A stretch of 64,000 nucleotides of DNA from Myroides sp. N17-2 (GTDB taxonomy: Bacteria > Bacteroidota > Bacteroidia > Flavobacteriales > Flavobacteriaceae). Where the stretch lies: NCBI RefSeq assembly GCF_002286775.1, contig NZ_NSGJ01000012.1:59498-123497 (forward strand), given 5' to 3'. Below the pieces are notes generated by a model. That model did not search any database, was not told where the DNA came from, and saw only the letters and a program-made list of their open reading frames with translations. Position 1 is the stretch's first letter. Each line of letters opens with the position of its first letter. A program made the translations under genes and the position numbers. Below, piece after piece: positions 54,970 through 63,885 of this stretch.

Positions 54970-56175
54970 ATGAAAAAGTCAATTATATTTATCTCAATAG
55001 CGACAAGTATCTTATTGTTTAGTTGTAAGAATGCTGAGGAAGATCATTCTGGTCACGATCACGAGAACGAAAAAACAGAGAGTACTACTAAGAATGAAGG
55101 CAAAGAAGAGTCTGGAGTAAAAGAAGTAGAACTTAATCAAGCTCAATACACTGCTTCTAAAATACAATTAGGACAAATAGCTCAAAAGAATCTAAGCGAT
55201 GTCATCCGCATTAACGGTAACACAGAATTACCTGCTCAGAGTCAAGCAGATGTATCTTCATTCTTAAGCGGTACAATCACGAACATCAATGTGAACTTAG
55301 GTGATTATGTAAAGAAAGGACAAACTCTAGCAATGATAGATAGCCCTGAATACATTCAGCTACAAGAGGAATATACCATCTCTAAAAACACTTTAGAGTA
55401 CCTAGAGCTTGAGTTTAAACGCCAACAGACCTTAAGAGCCGAAAACGTAAACTCTGAAAAGACGTTCCAAAAGACGAAGTCTGAGCTAAACATAGAACGC
55501 GCAAGATATCAGTCTCTAAGCAATAGATTAAGCCTAGTCACAAGTTCTAAAGGAGCTAAGTCACTGAGAATAGTATCTCCTATCACTGGTAATATCGCTA
55601 CCATCCCTGTGAAGATAGGAACTAACATTATGGCAGGGCAATCACTATTCACGATAGTAGATAACTCTCAGATACACTTAGATTTAATGGTCTATGAGAA
55701 AGATTTGCCTTATATAAAAGTAGGTCAGAAGGTCTCTTTTAACTTTACGAATATTAATAAATCAGAGGTAACAGCTACGATCTTTAGCATCGGTAAATCT
55801 TTTGAACCTGGTACGAAGACAGTCATTGCTCACGCTAATATAGAGAATGTGCCTGAGACATTAATACCTGGTCTTTATGTAAATGCGTTAGTTCACGTAG
55901 GCGAAAAAACAGTAGATGCATTACCTAATGAAGCTGTCGTTAAAGCTGATGGACGTGAGTTTATCTTTGTACTAGAAGATGCGCACGAAGAAGAAGGTGG
56001 TACATCATACCACTTCCAAAGAATAGAAGTAAAAACAGGTGTATCTGAACTAGGATATTCTCAAGTATCTGTACTACAAGAAATGCCAAAAGGCGCACAA
56101 GTAGTTTTATCAGGTGCATACTACATACAAAGTCATTTAATCAAAAGTGAAGGTGGCGGAGGTCACGATCACTAG
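54970..56175 (+). CDS. RND periplasmic adaptor (membrane fusion protein)
   Basis: The 401-residue lipoprotein (MKKSIIFISIATSILLFSC, Cys about 19) starts with an His-rich region (DHSGHDHENE) and ends HDH, both likely metal-binding. The middle has the adaptor lipoyl/hairpin organisation: SSFLSGTITNINVNLGDYVKKGQTLA, a helical hairpin (about 130-190), then VSPITGNIATIPVKIG. It bridges the pump and outer membrane factor and lies 10 bp after the RND fusion gene. Repeat copy D follows its stop by 2 bp. Confidence 0.92.
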   Translation: MKKSIIFISIATSILLFSCKNAEEDHSGHDHENEKTESTTKNEGKEESGVKEVELNQAQYTASKIQLGQIAQKNLSDVIRINGNTELPAQSQADVSSFLSGTITNINVNLGDYVKKGQTLAMIDSPEYIQLQEEYTISKNTLEYLELEFKRQQTLRAENVNSEKTFQKTKSELNIERARYQSLSNRLSLVTSSKGAKSLRIVSPITGNIATIPVKIGTNIMAGQSLFTIVDNSQIHLDLMVYEKDLPYIKVGQKVSFNFTNINKSEVTATIFSIGKSFEPGTKTVIAHANIENVPETLIPGLYVNALVHVGEKTVDALPNEAVVKADGREFIFVLEDAHEEEGGTSYHFQRIEVKTGVSELGYSQVSVLQEMPKGAQVVLSGAYYIQSHLIKSEGGGGHDH

Positions 56176-56177
56176 AC

Positions 56178-56336
56178 TAAACCCAGAATCAGCATTAGCC
56201 AAATACTACAAAGCAATTCTACTTCATAGTTCTTTCATTAGCTCTTTAACCATACTATAGTATGCTGAAATCACTAATTCAGACCTATCTTGTATAATTG
56301 CTTTTCGTTTATCTGTCTATCGCTGATTCTGGGATA
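56178..56336 (-). repeat. Dispersed 159-bp repeat, copy D
   Basis: The ends CCCAGAATCAGC and (reverse) CCCAGAATCAGC are perfect inverted repeats. The central CATACTATAGTATG palindrome is intact. Orientation is opposite to copy A. It starts 2 bp after the adaptor stop codon. Confidence 0.85.
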
Positions 56337-56361
56337 AAAAATACATTATAAACTTCATTAT

Positions 56362-56398
56362 AACCAAAAAGGCTATCGTACTGATAGCCTTTTTGGTT
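56362..56398. terminator. Rho-independent terminator
   Basis: A perfect 16-bp stem AACCAAAAAGGCTATC / GATAGCCTTTTTGGTT with a 5-nt loop (56378-56382). It ends the efflux operon. A 180-bp gap follows to prmC (minus strand). Confidence 0.88.
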
Positions 56399-56580
56399 TA
56401 TATACATAGTATTAATATTTATCACCTAGTATTAGTCTTTACTCTCTTCTCTTATTGAGGGTTGCGTGAGGTATCTGTGAGGTGTTGTTGCTAAAAATGG
56501 CCTTCTGAGCTAGAATACCTCTAGCATTCGGCTACTATTAGGCAATATACCGCAAGACAGAACACTTCTCTTCTATTGTT

Positions 56581-57423
56581 CTAAAACTTAATCGCTTTAA
56601 TCATTCTGTCGTTTGCTAACATATCTTTTCTCAACTGAACATCTGTAAATGACAGAGATTCAAATAATGCTTTCGTTTCTTCTCCTAAATATTGATTTAT
56701 CTCATAGAATAACATCCCTCCTGCTTTTAGGTTGTCATTAGCTAACTGTGCTATCTTTCTATAAAAGATTAAAGGATCATTATCTTCAACAAACAAAGCT
56801 AAGTGTGGCTCATAGTCAAGTACATTCTTCTTAATTTCCACTTTCTCAAGATTGCGCACATAAGGAGGATTTGAGACGATAATATCATACTCTCCTTTTA
56901 ACTTATCAAGAGCTAACACATCTTGTAGTACTGCATCTACTGATACTCCATTCTTAACAGCATTATTCTTAGCAGTCTCTAATGCCACCTCAGATACATC
57001 CATTAAAGTCACTCGTGCTAGTGGTAGTTCATTTGCTAATGTAATTCCTATACACCCACTACCTGTACCTATATCTAATATTCTCACAGGTTTAGATTGG
57101 TCCACACTATTAATAATCCATTCGACTAATTCTTCCGTTTCAGAACGAGGAATCAAAGTATGTTCATTCACAGTAAAAGTAAGTCCGTAGAAATAGGCAT
57201 TCCCGAAGATATACTGTATCGGTTTCTCCTTTGCTAATTCATCTAACACAGACTCCCAAACAACAGTCTTATCCGTCACTAGGTTAGGGTTCATCATTAT
57301 ATCTATCCTCGTCTTCCCCTCTATTTCTTCAAGAGCAATTAAGAAAAGTTGCTCTGCCTCCATACTGTCGTATATAGGAGAAAGGATATCTTTAAAACAA
57401 GTTTGGTAATACTTTAACTGCAT
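56581..57423 (-). CDS. prmC: Peptide chain release factor N5-glutamine methyltransferase
   Basis: A 280-residue SAM-dependent enzyme that methylates the Gln of the GGQ loop in release factors. The N-terminal helical domain leads into SAM motif I (ILDIGTGSGCIGITLA), the acidic motif VTLMDVS, and the diagnostic SNPPYVRN. Ends normally. Divergent from ribD by 61 bp, with a -7 element TATCTTTG on the minus strand (57471-57464). Confidence 0.95.
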   Translation of the reverse strand: MQLKYYQTCFKDILSPIYDSMEAEQLFLIALEEIEGKTRIDIMMNPNLVTDKTVVWESVLDELAKEKPIQYIFGNAYFYGLTFTVNEHTLIPRSETEELVEWIINSVDQSKPVRILDIGTGSGCIGITLANELPLARVTLMDVSEVALETAKNNAVKNGVSVDAVLQDVLALDKLKGEYDIIVSNPPYVRNLEKVEIKKNVLDYEPHLALFVEDNDPLIFYRKIAQLANDNLKAGGMLFYEINQYLGEETKALFESLSFTDVQLRKDMLANDRMIKAIKF

Positions 57424-57463
57424 AGTTATTCTATAAAAACAAATGATTTAGCTTAATTTTGTT

Positions 57464-57471
57464 CAAAGATA
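57464..57471 (-). promoter_or_regulatory. -7 promoter element of prmC
   Basis: Minus-strand TATCTTTG matches TAnnTTTG and is 40 nt upstream of the prmC ATG. Confidence 0.5.
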
Positions 57472-57484
57472 CATATTATCAATT

Positions 57485-58528
57485 TTGGAAAGACACGAAT
57501 TATATATTTCTCGCTGTATTCAGTTAGCATTACAAAGAACTTATGCCGCAATGCCTAATCCCTCTGTAGGTGCTGTCATCGTTCACAACGACAAGATTAT
57601 CGGCGAAGGGTTTACCTCTCCTTATGGAGGAGCACACGCAGAACCCAATGCTATAGCATCCGTTACGAATCAAGAATTACTAAAAGAGAGTACTCTTTAC
57701 GTAAGTTTAGAACCGTGTAGTCACTTCGGGAAGACACCTCCATGCTGTGAGTTAGTTATCGAAAAGAAGATCCCTCGAGTAGTCATAGGTACTGTCGACC
57801 CATTCGCTAAAGTATGTGGACGTGGTATTCAGAAGATGCAAGATGCAGGTATAGAAGTAATCGTAGGAGTATTAGAAAAAGAGTGTCAGGATAGCAATAA
57901 GCGCTTCTTTACTTTTCACAATAAAAAACGCCCTTATGTAATCCTAAAATGGGCAGAATCAGCTGATCACTTTATCGCTCCGCTAACTAGAGAGACTAAT
58001 AGACCATTCTGGATATCTAATAGCTACTCTAAGCAACTAGTCCACAAATGGAGAAGTGAAGAGATGGCTTTCTTAGTAGGTACGCAGACGGTCCTTAGTG
58101 ATAATCCTTCTCTTACTACTAGAGACTGGTATGGCAAGGATCCTATACGCATCTATCTAGACCGCACCGGCAAGATAGATAACAGCTTTAATATCACAGA
58201 TCACAGTGTCAAGACAATCTGTATAACAGCTAATCCTGCTTTACAGTCATCAGATAACTTAATCTATGAGTATGCTGACTTTAATGATAAGTTAGCAAAT
58301 CAAGTACTTGATATACTCTATAAACACAATATTATGTCTGTGGTGATAGAGGGTGGTACACAAACGCTACAAAGTTTTATAAATACAGAGCTGTGGGATG
58401 AGGCAAGAATATTCACAGCAGATACGATAATCGGTAAGGGCATTCCTGCTCCTGTATTAGCAGAATTTGACAAAGTAGAAAAACATCGTATTTTAGACAA
58501 CGAATTAAGAATAGTATATCCTATATAA
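57485..58528 (+). CDS. ribD: Bifunctional riboflavin biosynthesis deaminase/reductase
   Basis: A 347-residue enzyme for steps 2 and 3 of riboflavin synthesis. The deaminase domain (about 1-145) has HAEPNAI and the zinc motif SLEPCSHFGKTPPCC; the reductase domain (about 150-347) shows RPYVILKWAESADHFIA and VVIEGGTQTLQSFI. The start is a TTG (no in-frame ATG or GTG nearby); the residue order MERHELYISRCIQLAL is family standard. It overlaps yigZ by 1 bp (TAATG). Confidence 0.95.
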   Translation: MERHELYISRCIQLALQRTYAAMPNPSVGAVIVHNDKIIGEGFTSPYGGAHAEPNAIASVTNQELLKESTLYVSLEPCSHFGKTPPCCELVIEKKIPRVVIGTVDPFAKVCGRGIQKMQDAGIEVIVGVLEKECQDSNKRFFTFHNKKRPYVILKWAESADHFIAPLTRETNRPFWISNSYSKQLVHKWRSEEMAFLVGTQTVLSDNPSLTTRDWYGKDPIRIYLDRTGKIDNSFNITDHSVKTICITANPALQSSDNLIYEYADFNDKLANQVLDILYKHNIMSVVIEGGTQTLQSFINTELWDEARIFTADTIIGKGIPAPVLAEFDKVEKHRILDNELRIVYPI

Positions 58529-59157
58529 TGGCAGAACCAATAGATTCATATAAAACAATAAGCCAACCAACAGAAGAAGTATTATATAAAGAGAAGAACA
58601 GTAAGTTCTTTGGCTATGCATTCCCTATACAGCATGAAGATGAAGTAAAGGAAATCATAGATGGTATCAAGAAAGTGCACTATAATGCTCGCCATTGGTG
58701 TTATGCTTTTCAGATAGGTACTGAGCAAGTATACTATCGTGCTAATGATGATGGCGAACCTAGTAACACTGCTGGGGCGCCTATCTATGGGCAGATCCAA
58801 TCATTTGATGTTACAAATATACTTATAGTAGTTGTTCGTTATTTTGGGGGAGTTAAGCTAGGTGTAGGTGGTCTGATTACTGCCTATAGAGCGGCTGCTC
58901 AGATGGCAATGGAAGAAGCTGATATCATCGAAAAGACTATTGATAAGAATTTTAAAGTTCGCTTTGAGTACAAGGATATGAACAATGTTATGCGTGTCAT
59001 AAAAGAAAAAGATCTTAAAATATTAAATCAAATGATGGAGATGAGTTGTGAGATAGAATTATCTATTCGAAAAAGTGAATATGATCAAGCACTAGAAGCA
59101 TTCGTCCCTTTCTATGAGGTTAAAGTCATAGAGGCTACAGATGAAGGATATGAATAG
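58528..59157 (+). CDS. YigZ/IMPACT family protein
   Basis: A 209-residue protein with the family signature ARHWCYAFQIG and RANDDGEPSNTAGAPIYGQI followed by NILIVVVRYFGGVKLGVGGLITAYRAAA. A ferredoxin-like C-terminal domain (DUF1949) follows. The role is unproven (translation or stress is suggested for eukaryotic IMPACT). It shares one base with ribD and is co-transcribed. Confidence 0.9.
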   Translation: MAEPIDSYKTISQPTEEVLYKEKNSKFFGYAFPIQHEDEVKEIIDGIKKVHYNARHWCYAFQIGTEQVYYRANDDGEPSNTAGAPIYGQIQSFDVTNILIVVVRYFGGVKLGVGGLITAYRAAAQMAMEEADIIEKTIDKNFKVRFEYKDMNNVMRVIKEKDLKILNQMMEMSCEIELSIRKSEYDQALEAFVPFYEVKVIEATDEGYE

Positions 59158-59282
59158 CCTTATCCAATAAACAGATTCCAAAAGGATTAGCATTCATATA
59201 AACTAATTTGAGTATTTGTAGATTCAGTGCTAAAAAAACACCCTTGAGTTAAATATTTTCACATTCTAGCATTCCACTTCGT

Positions 59283-59290
59283 TATATTTG
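59283..59290 (+). promoter_or_regulatory. -7 promoter element
   Basis: TATATTTG, exact TAnnTTTG match, 16 nt before the hydrolase ATG at 59307. Confidence 0.6.
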
Positions 59291-59306
59291 ACAAAAATAT
59301 ACAGCT

Positions 59307-60341
59307 ATGCGTTGGAAAATAATTGCAACTATCTTTGCGATCTTTACGGTTATACTCTTGTATTTCTTCTTTTTAGGAAGCCAAGATTTTGACACAACTA
59401 ATATCAAGCAAAAAGAGATTACAATTACTTCGCAAGGTGATGAGCTATCTGCTACAATATTCTTACCAAAGAAAGCAGTTCTTAAAAACACACCTATCGC
59501 TATATTCATCCACGGAGACGGCCCACAAAACAGAACTTCGAACTCTGGGTACCTCCCTTTAATACATCACTTATTAAGTCAAGGAATAGCTGTGCTCACG
59601 TGGGATAAAAAAGGGATAGAGAACAGTAAAGGCAATTGGTTGAATCAATCTATCACAGACAGAGCTATAGAAGCAAAAGATGCGTTTAACTATTTAGTCG
59701 ATAAAGAAGGGATATCTCCTAAACTTATAGGTTACCTAGGTTTCTCTCAAGGAGGATGGGTTATTCCTAAAGCAGCTATTCTTACTAAACCTGCCTTCTC
59801 AGTCATCATCGGAGGTGCAGTAAACTGGATGGATCAAGGTGCTTTCTATACTAGTCAGCGATTAGCATCAGAAGGTTATTCTAAAGAACTTATTAAACAC
59901 AAAGTAGATTCCATTCGTCAAGCAGATTATACGCTATTCTCAAATTACAACGACAGTATTATCAATACATCAGGAATAGATAAGGACAGATTCTTATTCA
60001 TCGCAAGAAACTTTAAAGCCGACTCTTCTGAAGACTTAAAAACAATGAGGGGTCCATTATTAGCTTTATGGGGAGAAAAAGACTTAAATGTACCTGCTGA
60101 TATAAATGCCGAACTCTATAAAGAATATACTGCACACAGAAAAGATCCAATATCTATAATCCAAGTTTACCCAAAAAGTACACATGGCCTACTAAAATCA
60201 AGTTTATTTAATTATCAACTAGAGTCACAATGGCCTGAATGGAAGAAATGGTTATTTATCTTTCAAGGAAGAAAAGCGTATAATAAAGATGCTCTATTTC
60301 AGATATCAGCATTTATACTAAACAGCAAGAAAGTATCTTAA
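59307..60341 (+). CDS. Alpha/beta hydrolase, membrane-anchored or exported
   Basis: A 344-residue protein with an N-terminal hydrophobic helix (IIATIFAIFTVILLYFFFLG). The catalytic triad is visible: FIHGDGPQ oxyanion region, nucleophile elbow GFSQGG (about residue 150), Asp in LWGEKDLNVP and His in KSTHGLL. Probable esterase or peptidase with unknown substrate. A single-gene unit with its own promoter and a terminator shared with the converging gene. Confidence 0.8.
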   Translation: MRWKIIATIFAIFTVILLYFFFLGSQDFDTTNIKQKEITITSQGDELSATIFLPKKAVLKNTPIAIFIHGDGPQNRTSNSGYLPLIHHLLSQGIAVLTWDKKGIENSKGNWLNQSITDRAIEAKDAFNYLVDKEGISPKLIGYLGFSQGGWVIPKAAILTKPAFSVIIGGAVNWMDQGAFYTSQRLASEGYSKELIKHKVDSIRQADYTLFSNYNDSIINTSGIDKDRFLFIARNFKADSSEDLKTMRGPLLALWGEKDLNVPADINAELYKEYTAHRKDPISIIQVYPKSTHGLLKSSLFNYQLESQWPEWKKWLFIFQGRKAYNKDALFQISAFILNSKKVS

Positions 60342-60364
60342 CCTGTCTCAAGATAGATAAACTT

Positions 60365-60404
60365 AAAAAAGGACAAAGAGTATAATATCTCTTTGTCCTT
60401 TTTT
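60365..60404. terminator. Bidirectional terminator
   Basis: A strong stem AAAGGACAAAGAG / CTCTTTGTCCTTT is flanked by A- and T-runs, between the converging hydrolase and the carboxypeptidase-regulatory-like gene. Confidence 0.88.
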
Positions 60405-60418
60405 ATATAGTATTTACA

Positions 60419-61156
60419 TTATTCCAATCCTATAAAACCAAGAAAATCAGTATATTCTTGTGCTAAATAAAGTTGAAACCCTTCTGTTCTTTCTACTTTC
60501 ACTTTTTCAAAACTAGGTTGAGCTACAAGGTAGTATAAGAAAGCATCTATCCTATCTGCAGGAACTTTCATATCTTCTAACAGCTCTTCTCTAGAATAAT
60601 CTTCGTAAAACTTCTGTACTTTCATATCAAGTTTCTCATAAACAATCTCTTGTTTATCCTTTTTCTTTTGTCCCGAAATCATATTCACTAAAGCATCAAT
60701 ACTAATCCCCATTCCATAATTAGAAGTAGAAGAGAATACTGTATTATTCTTTTTATATTTTCTTTCAGCAGGAGTCATTCCCTTATTAGGAACTCCTTCA
60801 AAGAAATCATCTCCAAAGTCCTTGCGAACGATTACAATTTCTTCTAAAGCCTGACCTTTCTTAGTCATTTCCACATTGAATCTACTAGCCTTTAAATCCT
60901 CTGCCCCTATTACATAATTTACAGAAGCAAGTTTCTTATCAGAAAAATGTATTGTATCTCCTATCGCTGCATCTACCATAAAATAACCACGGTTATCAGC
61001 TTTAGTAAGTTCTCCACTTCTTTTGTTTTTAATAGTAACAGGAGCTATTTTACCATCGTATAAACGTACACGTCCATCAAGTAATTGAGGTTTCTGTGCA
61101 AACGCTTCAATAGAAAATAAAGTTCCTAGGCTCATCAGCCAATATGCTGCTTTCAT
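60419..61156 (-). CDS. Exported carboxypeptidase-regulatory-like (CarboxypepD_reg) protein
   Basis: Start at 61156 (MKAAYWLMSLGTLFSIEAFAQ, a good signal peptide); a frame running on to 61231 adds 25 basic residues that are unlikely. The 245-residue product has an N-terminal beta domain (LLDGRVRLYDGKIAPVTIKN, KADNRGYFMVDAAIGDTIHFS), the carboxypeptidase-D regulatory-like fold common in TonB receptors. The C-terminal ~120 residues are not recognised. Such proteins act in the periplasm or at the outer membrane; the role is unknown. Confidence 0.75.
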   Translation of the reverse strand: MKAAYWLMSLGTLFSIEAFAQKPQLLDGRVRLYDGKIAPVTIKNKRSGELTKADNRGYFMVDAAIGDTIHFSDKKLASVNYVIGAEDLKASRFNVEMTKKGQALEEIVIVRKDFGDDFFEGVPNKGMTPAERKYKKNNTVFSSTSNYGMGISIDALVNMISGQKKKDKQEIVYEKLDMKVQKFYEDYSREELLEDMKVPADRIDAFLYYLVAQPSFEKVKVERTEGFQLYLAQEYTDFLGFIGLE

Positions 61157-61277
61157 AGATTTAATCTTTTTGTAAATATACTTAAATGTTTTAAGTAATC
61201 CCTTTGTTCTTGTTGTCTTTTTTACTTCCAATGAGAAAGTATTCTTTGCACATTCAAAAGAAATACCTAATGATAAT

Positions 61278-61679
61278 TTATATTGATTCTATTTTTTCAA
61301 CAACGTAATCGGGAGCGGCCATAGGTCTACCTGTTTCCATATTAACAAATACTAAAACAGAATTTCCTGTTGTTAATAAATCACCTTTTTCGTTATACAG
61401 TTCATAATCAAATTCTATCTTCACAGAAGTCATCTTTTTAAAGATAGTACGGATGGTTAATTCATCGTCATAGAAGGCTGATTTCTTATAATTCATAGTT
61501 AAAGAAACAACAGGTAACATCACACCTAGCTCTTCCATTTTTCTATAAGATATCCCTAAATTACGCAACCACTCAACTCTCCCAATTTCAAAGTATTGCG
61601 CGTAATTACCGTGGTATACAACCCCCATTTTATCTGTCTCTGCGTAACGTACGCGAACTTTGTAATCAAAATATTTCAT
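61278..61679 (-). CDS. Acyl-CoA thioesterase, 4HBT (YbgC) type
   Basis: A 133-residue hot-dog fold thioesterase: VRYAETDKMGVVYHGNYAQYFEIGRVEWL is the YbgC-type active-site block (Asp and His). Length and ends are normal. Substrate (acyl-CoA or acyl-ACP) cannot be fixed. It shares a 188-bp divergent promoter region with dnaA. Confidence 0.92.
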   Translation of the reverse strand: MKYFDYKVRVRYAETDKMGVVYHGNYAQYFEIGRVEWLRNLGISYRKMEELGVMLPVVSLTMNYKKSAFYDDELTIRTIFKKMTSVKIEFDYELYNEKGDLLTTGNSVLVFVNMETGRPMAAPDYVVEKIESI

Positions 61680-61867
61680 ATTCTCTTTAATAATATTTGT
61701 GAGTTATTTTTTTTATTATACTTAGCAAATTATTTTAAACTTTGCAATGACAAAAAGGTTTTTTTATCCCAAAAATTGTTCACATATTTGCCCTTGTAAA
61801 TAGAGGTGCTTTTCTCCCCTTGAAAATCCCTCAAAAGTAGTAACTGTTTTTATAATTCTAACCTAAA

Positions 61868-63307
61868 ATGCACGATAATACAATTAAGTCAGCAGAATCT
61901 GTATGGAATAATTGTCTTGATTTTATAAAGGATAACATCCAAGAACAAGCATTCAAGACATGGTTCATGCCCATTAAGGCTATTGAGCTTACAGAGAACG
62001 CGCTTTATATTCAGGTGCCAAGTAAGTTTTTTTACGAGTGGTTGGAAGAACACTATGTAAAAATCCTAAAAGTAGCCTTAACTAAACAGTTAGGCGCAGA
62101 AGCAAAGTTATTGTATAAGATCCAAATGGAAAATACCAATGGAACTAAACAACCTTATACAGAACAATTACCAAGTACACAAAGAGGTCCTGTAAAACCT
62201 CAAGAATTAGATGTACCTATCCAAAACAAGAATCCAGAATTAAAAAACCCTTTTATAATTCCTGGGATCAGAAACGTAAAAATCGAATCACAATTAAATT
62301 CTAATTATTCATTTGATAATTTCTTAGAAGGTGATTCAAATAGATTAGCGCGTTCTGCTGGTATGGCTGTAGCAAATAAACCAGGTGGAACTTCATTTAA
62401 CCCACTTCTTATATTCGGAGGAGTTGGATTAGGGAAGACTCACTTAGCGCATGCTATCGGTGTTGAAATAAAAGATCTTTACCCAGAGAAAACTGTTTTA
62501 TATATTTCTGCTGAAGTCTTTACTCAACAATATATCGATTCTGTACGTAAGAATACACGTAATGACTTTATCTACTTCTATCAATTAATAGATGTACTTA
62601 TCGTCGATGATATTCAATTCTTATCTGGTAAACAAGGAACACAAGATGTATTTTTCCACATCTTTAACCACCTTCACCAGAATGGTAAACAAGTAATTCT
62701 TACTTCTGATAAAGCACCAGTAGATATTCAAGATATCGAACAACGTCTTTTATCTCGTTTTAAATGGGGATTATCTGCTGAGATATCTCACCCTGATTTT
62801 GAAACAAGAGTAAATATTGTAGAAGGAATTCTATTCCGTGATGGAGTTGAAATGCCTAAAGAAATAATCGAATATGTAGCTAAGAATGTTAACTCGAATA
62901 TCAGAGAGTTAGAAGGTGCTATCATATCATTAATCGCTCAATCTTCATTTAATAAACGTGAAGTAACTATCGAATTAGCTAGACAAGTTGTAGAGAAATT
63001 CGTGAAGAGCGTGAAGAGAGAAATCTCTATCGATTATATTCAGAAGATCGTTTCTGACTATTTCCAAATGGATACAGAGACTCTACGTTCTAAAACTAGA
63101 AAGAGAAACATCGTACAAGCGAGACAATTAGCAATGTTCTTTGCGAAGAAATATACTAAGTCGTCTTTAGCAAGTATCGGTTCTCAAATAGGAGATCGTG
63201 ATCACGCAACTGTATTACACGCTTGTAAGACTATTGATAACCTATTAGAAACTGACAAGGAATTTAAAAAATTCCACGATGATATAAATATTAAATTCAG
63301 TATGTAA
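61868..63307 (+). CDS. dnaA: Chromosomal replication initiator
   Basis: A 479-residue DnaA: N-terminal domain I (VWNNCLDFIKDNIQEQAFKTWF, DnaB contact), a linker (about 85-140), AAA+ domain with Walker A GGVGLGKTHLA, Walker B VDDIQFL and an Arg finger in SRFKWGL, then the C-terminal DNA-binding HTH with KYTKSSLASIGSQIGDRDHATVLHA. It overlaps the LMW phosphatase gene by 1 bp (TAATG). No dnaN is adjacent, which is usual in Flavobacteriia; no clear DnaA-box cluster is seen, so I do not call an origin here. Confidence 0.98.
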   Translation: MHDNTIKSAESVWNNCLDFIKDNIQEQAFKTWFMPIKAIELTENALYIQVPSKFFYEWLEEHYVKILKVALTKQLGAEAKLLYKIQMENTNGTKQPYTEQLPSTQRGPVKPQELDVPIQNKNPELKNPFIIPGIRNVKIESQLNSNYSFDNFLEGDSNRLARSAGMAVANKPGGTSFNPLLIFGGVGLGKTHLAHAIGVEIKDLYPEKTVLYISAEVFTQQYIDSVRKNTRNDFIYFYQLIDVLIVDDIQFLSGKQGTQDVFFHIFNHLHQNGKQVILTSDKAPVDIQDIEQRLLSRFKWGLSAEISHPDFETRVNIVEGILFRDGVEMPKEIIEYVAKNVNSNIRELEGAIISLIAQSSFNKREVTIELARQVVEKFVKSVKREISIDYIQKIVSDYFQMDTETLRSKTRKRNIVQARQLAMFFAKKYTKSSLASIGSQIGDRDHATVLHACKTIDNLLETDKEFKKFHDDINIKFSM

Positions 63308-63762
63308 TGACAAAGGTATTGATGGTTTGTTTAGGCAATATTTGCCGTTCACCCTTAGCAGAAGGAATATTACAATCTAAGCTTTCTATTGAAAGTTTTT
63401 TTGTTGATTCAGCTGGTACAGGTGATTGGCACATAGGTAGCTTACCTGACAAACGCTCAATAGCTGTTGCCAAAAAATACAATATTGATTTAACAACTCA
63501 ACGTGCTAGACAATTTAAAGTAAGTGACTTTAGTACTTTTGACCGCATCTATGTAATGGATAAATCTAATTATGATAATGTGGTAAAGCTTGCTCCTAAT
63601 ACAGAAGCGAGAAATAAAGTCAAACTTATCTTAAATGAAAGCACACCTGGTCAGAATGCAGAAGTACCAGACCCATACTTCGGTGGAGAAGACGGATTCG
63701 AACACGTTTATCACTTATTAGACGAAGTTTGTAATGTAATAGCCAAAGATTTAAAATCTTAG
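63307..63762 (+). CDS. Low-molecular-weight protein-tyrosine phosphatase
   Basis: A 151-residue phosphatase. The P-loop CLGNICRS (C(X)5R) with SPLAEG is at the N-terminus and the general acid Asp in VPDPYFGG near the end. It overlaps dnaA by 1 bp (TAATG). Arsenate reductases share this fold, but it is not in the ars operon, and I favour a tyrosine phosphatase. The dnaA-phosphatase pairing is common in Flavobacteria. Confidence 0.92.
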   Translation: MTKVLMVCLGNICRSPLAEGILQSKLSIESFFVDSAGTGDWHIGSLPDKRSIAVAKKYNIDLTTQRARQFKVSDFSTFDRIYVMDKSNYDNVVKLAPNTEARNKVKLILNESTPGQNAEVPDPYFGGEDGFEHVYHLLDEVCNVIAKDLKS

Positions 63763-63775
63763 ATATATAGTAAGC

Positions 63776-63808
63776 AAAAGGAAGAAAGTCATTTTCTTCC
63801 TTTTCTTT
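63776..63808 (+). terminator. Rho-independent terminator
   Basis: AAAAGGAAGAAA pairs with TTTCTTCCTTTT around a short GTCA loop, followed by a T-run, after the phosphatase gene. Confidence 0.8.
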
Positions 63809-63815
63809 TTTGTAC

Positions 63816-63885
63816 TACCTTAAATCTGCAGATAACGTTTAAAACGAGAATGAATTGTGCAAAACAGAGCAAGATTAGATTAAAG
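63816..63885 (+). repeat. Dispersed repeat, copy F (interrupted by an IS)
   Basis: Left end TACCTTAAATCTGCA and interior GATAACGTTTAAAACGAG, then AAAACAGAGCAAGATTAG as in copy C. Similarity stops near 63885, where a sequence starting GGGATCAATCTC begins. The rest of the repeat must lie beyond the insertion. Confidence 0.75.

Noticed and set aside
61680..61867. Possible replication origin next to dnaA
   Set aside because: Only one imperfect DnaA-box-like word (TTGTTCACA, about 61777) is visible; no cluster of boxes, no unwinding element that stands out, and no GC-skew calculation was possible.
63307..63762. LMW phosphatase as arsenate reductase for the ars operon
   Set aside because: It lies 16 kb away beside dnaA, overlapping it, and has the ordinary phosphatase P-loop; only experiments could show arsenate activity.
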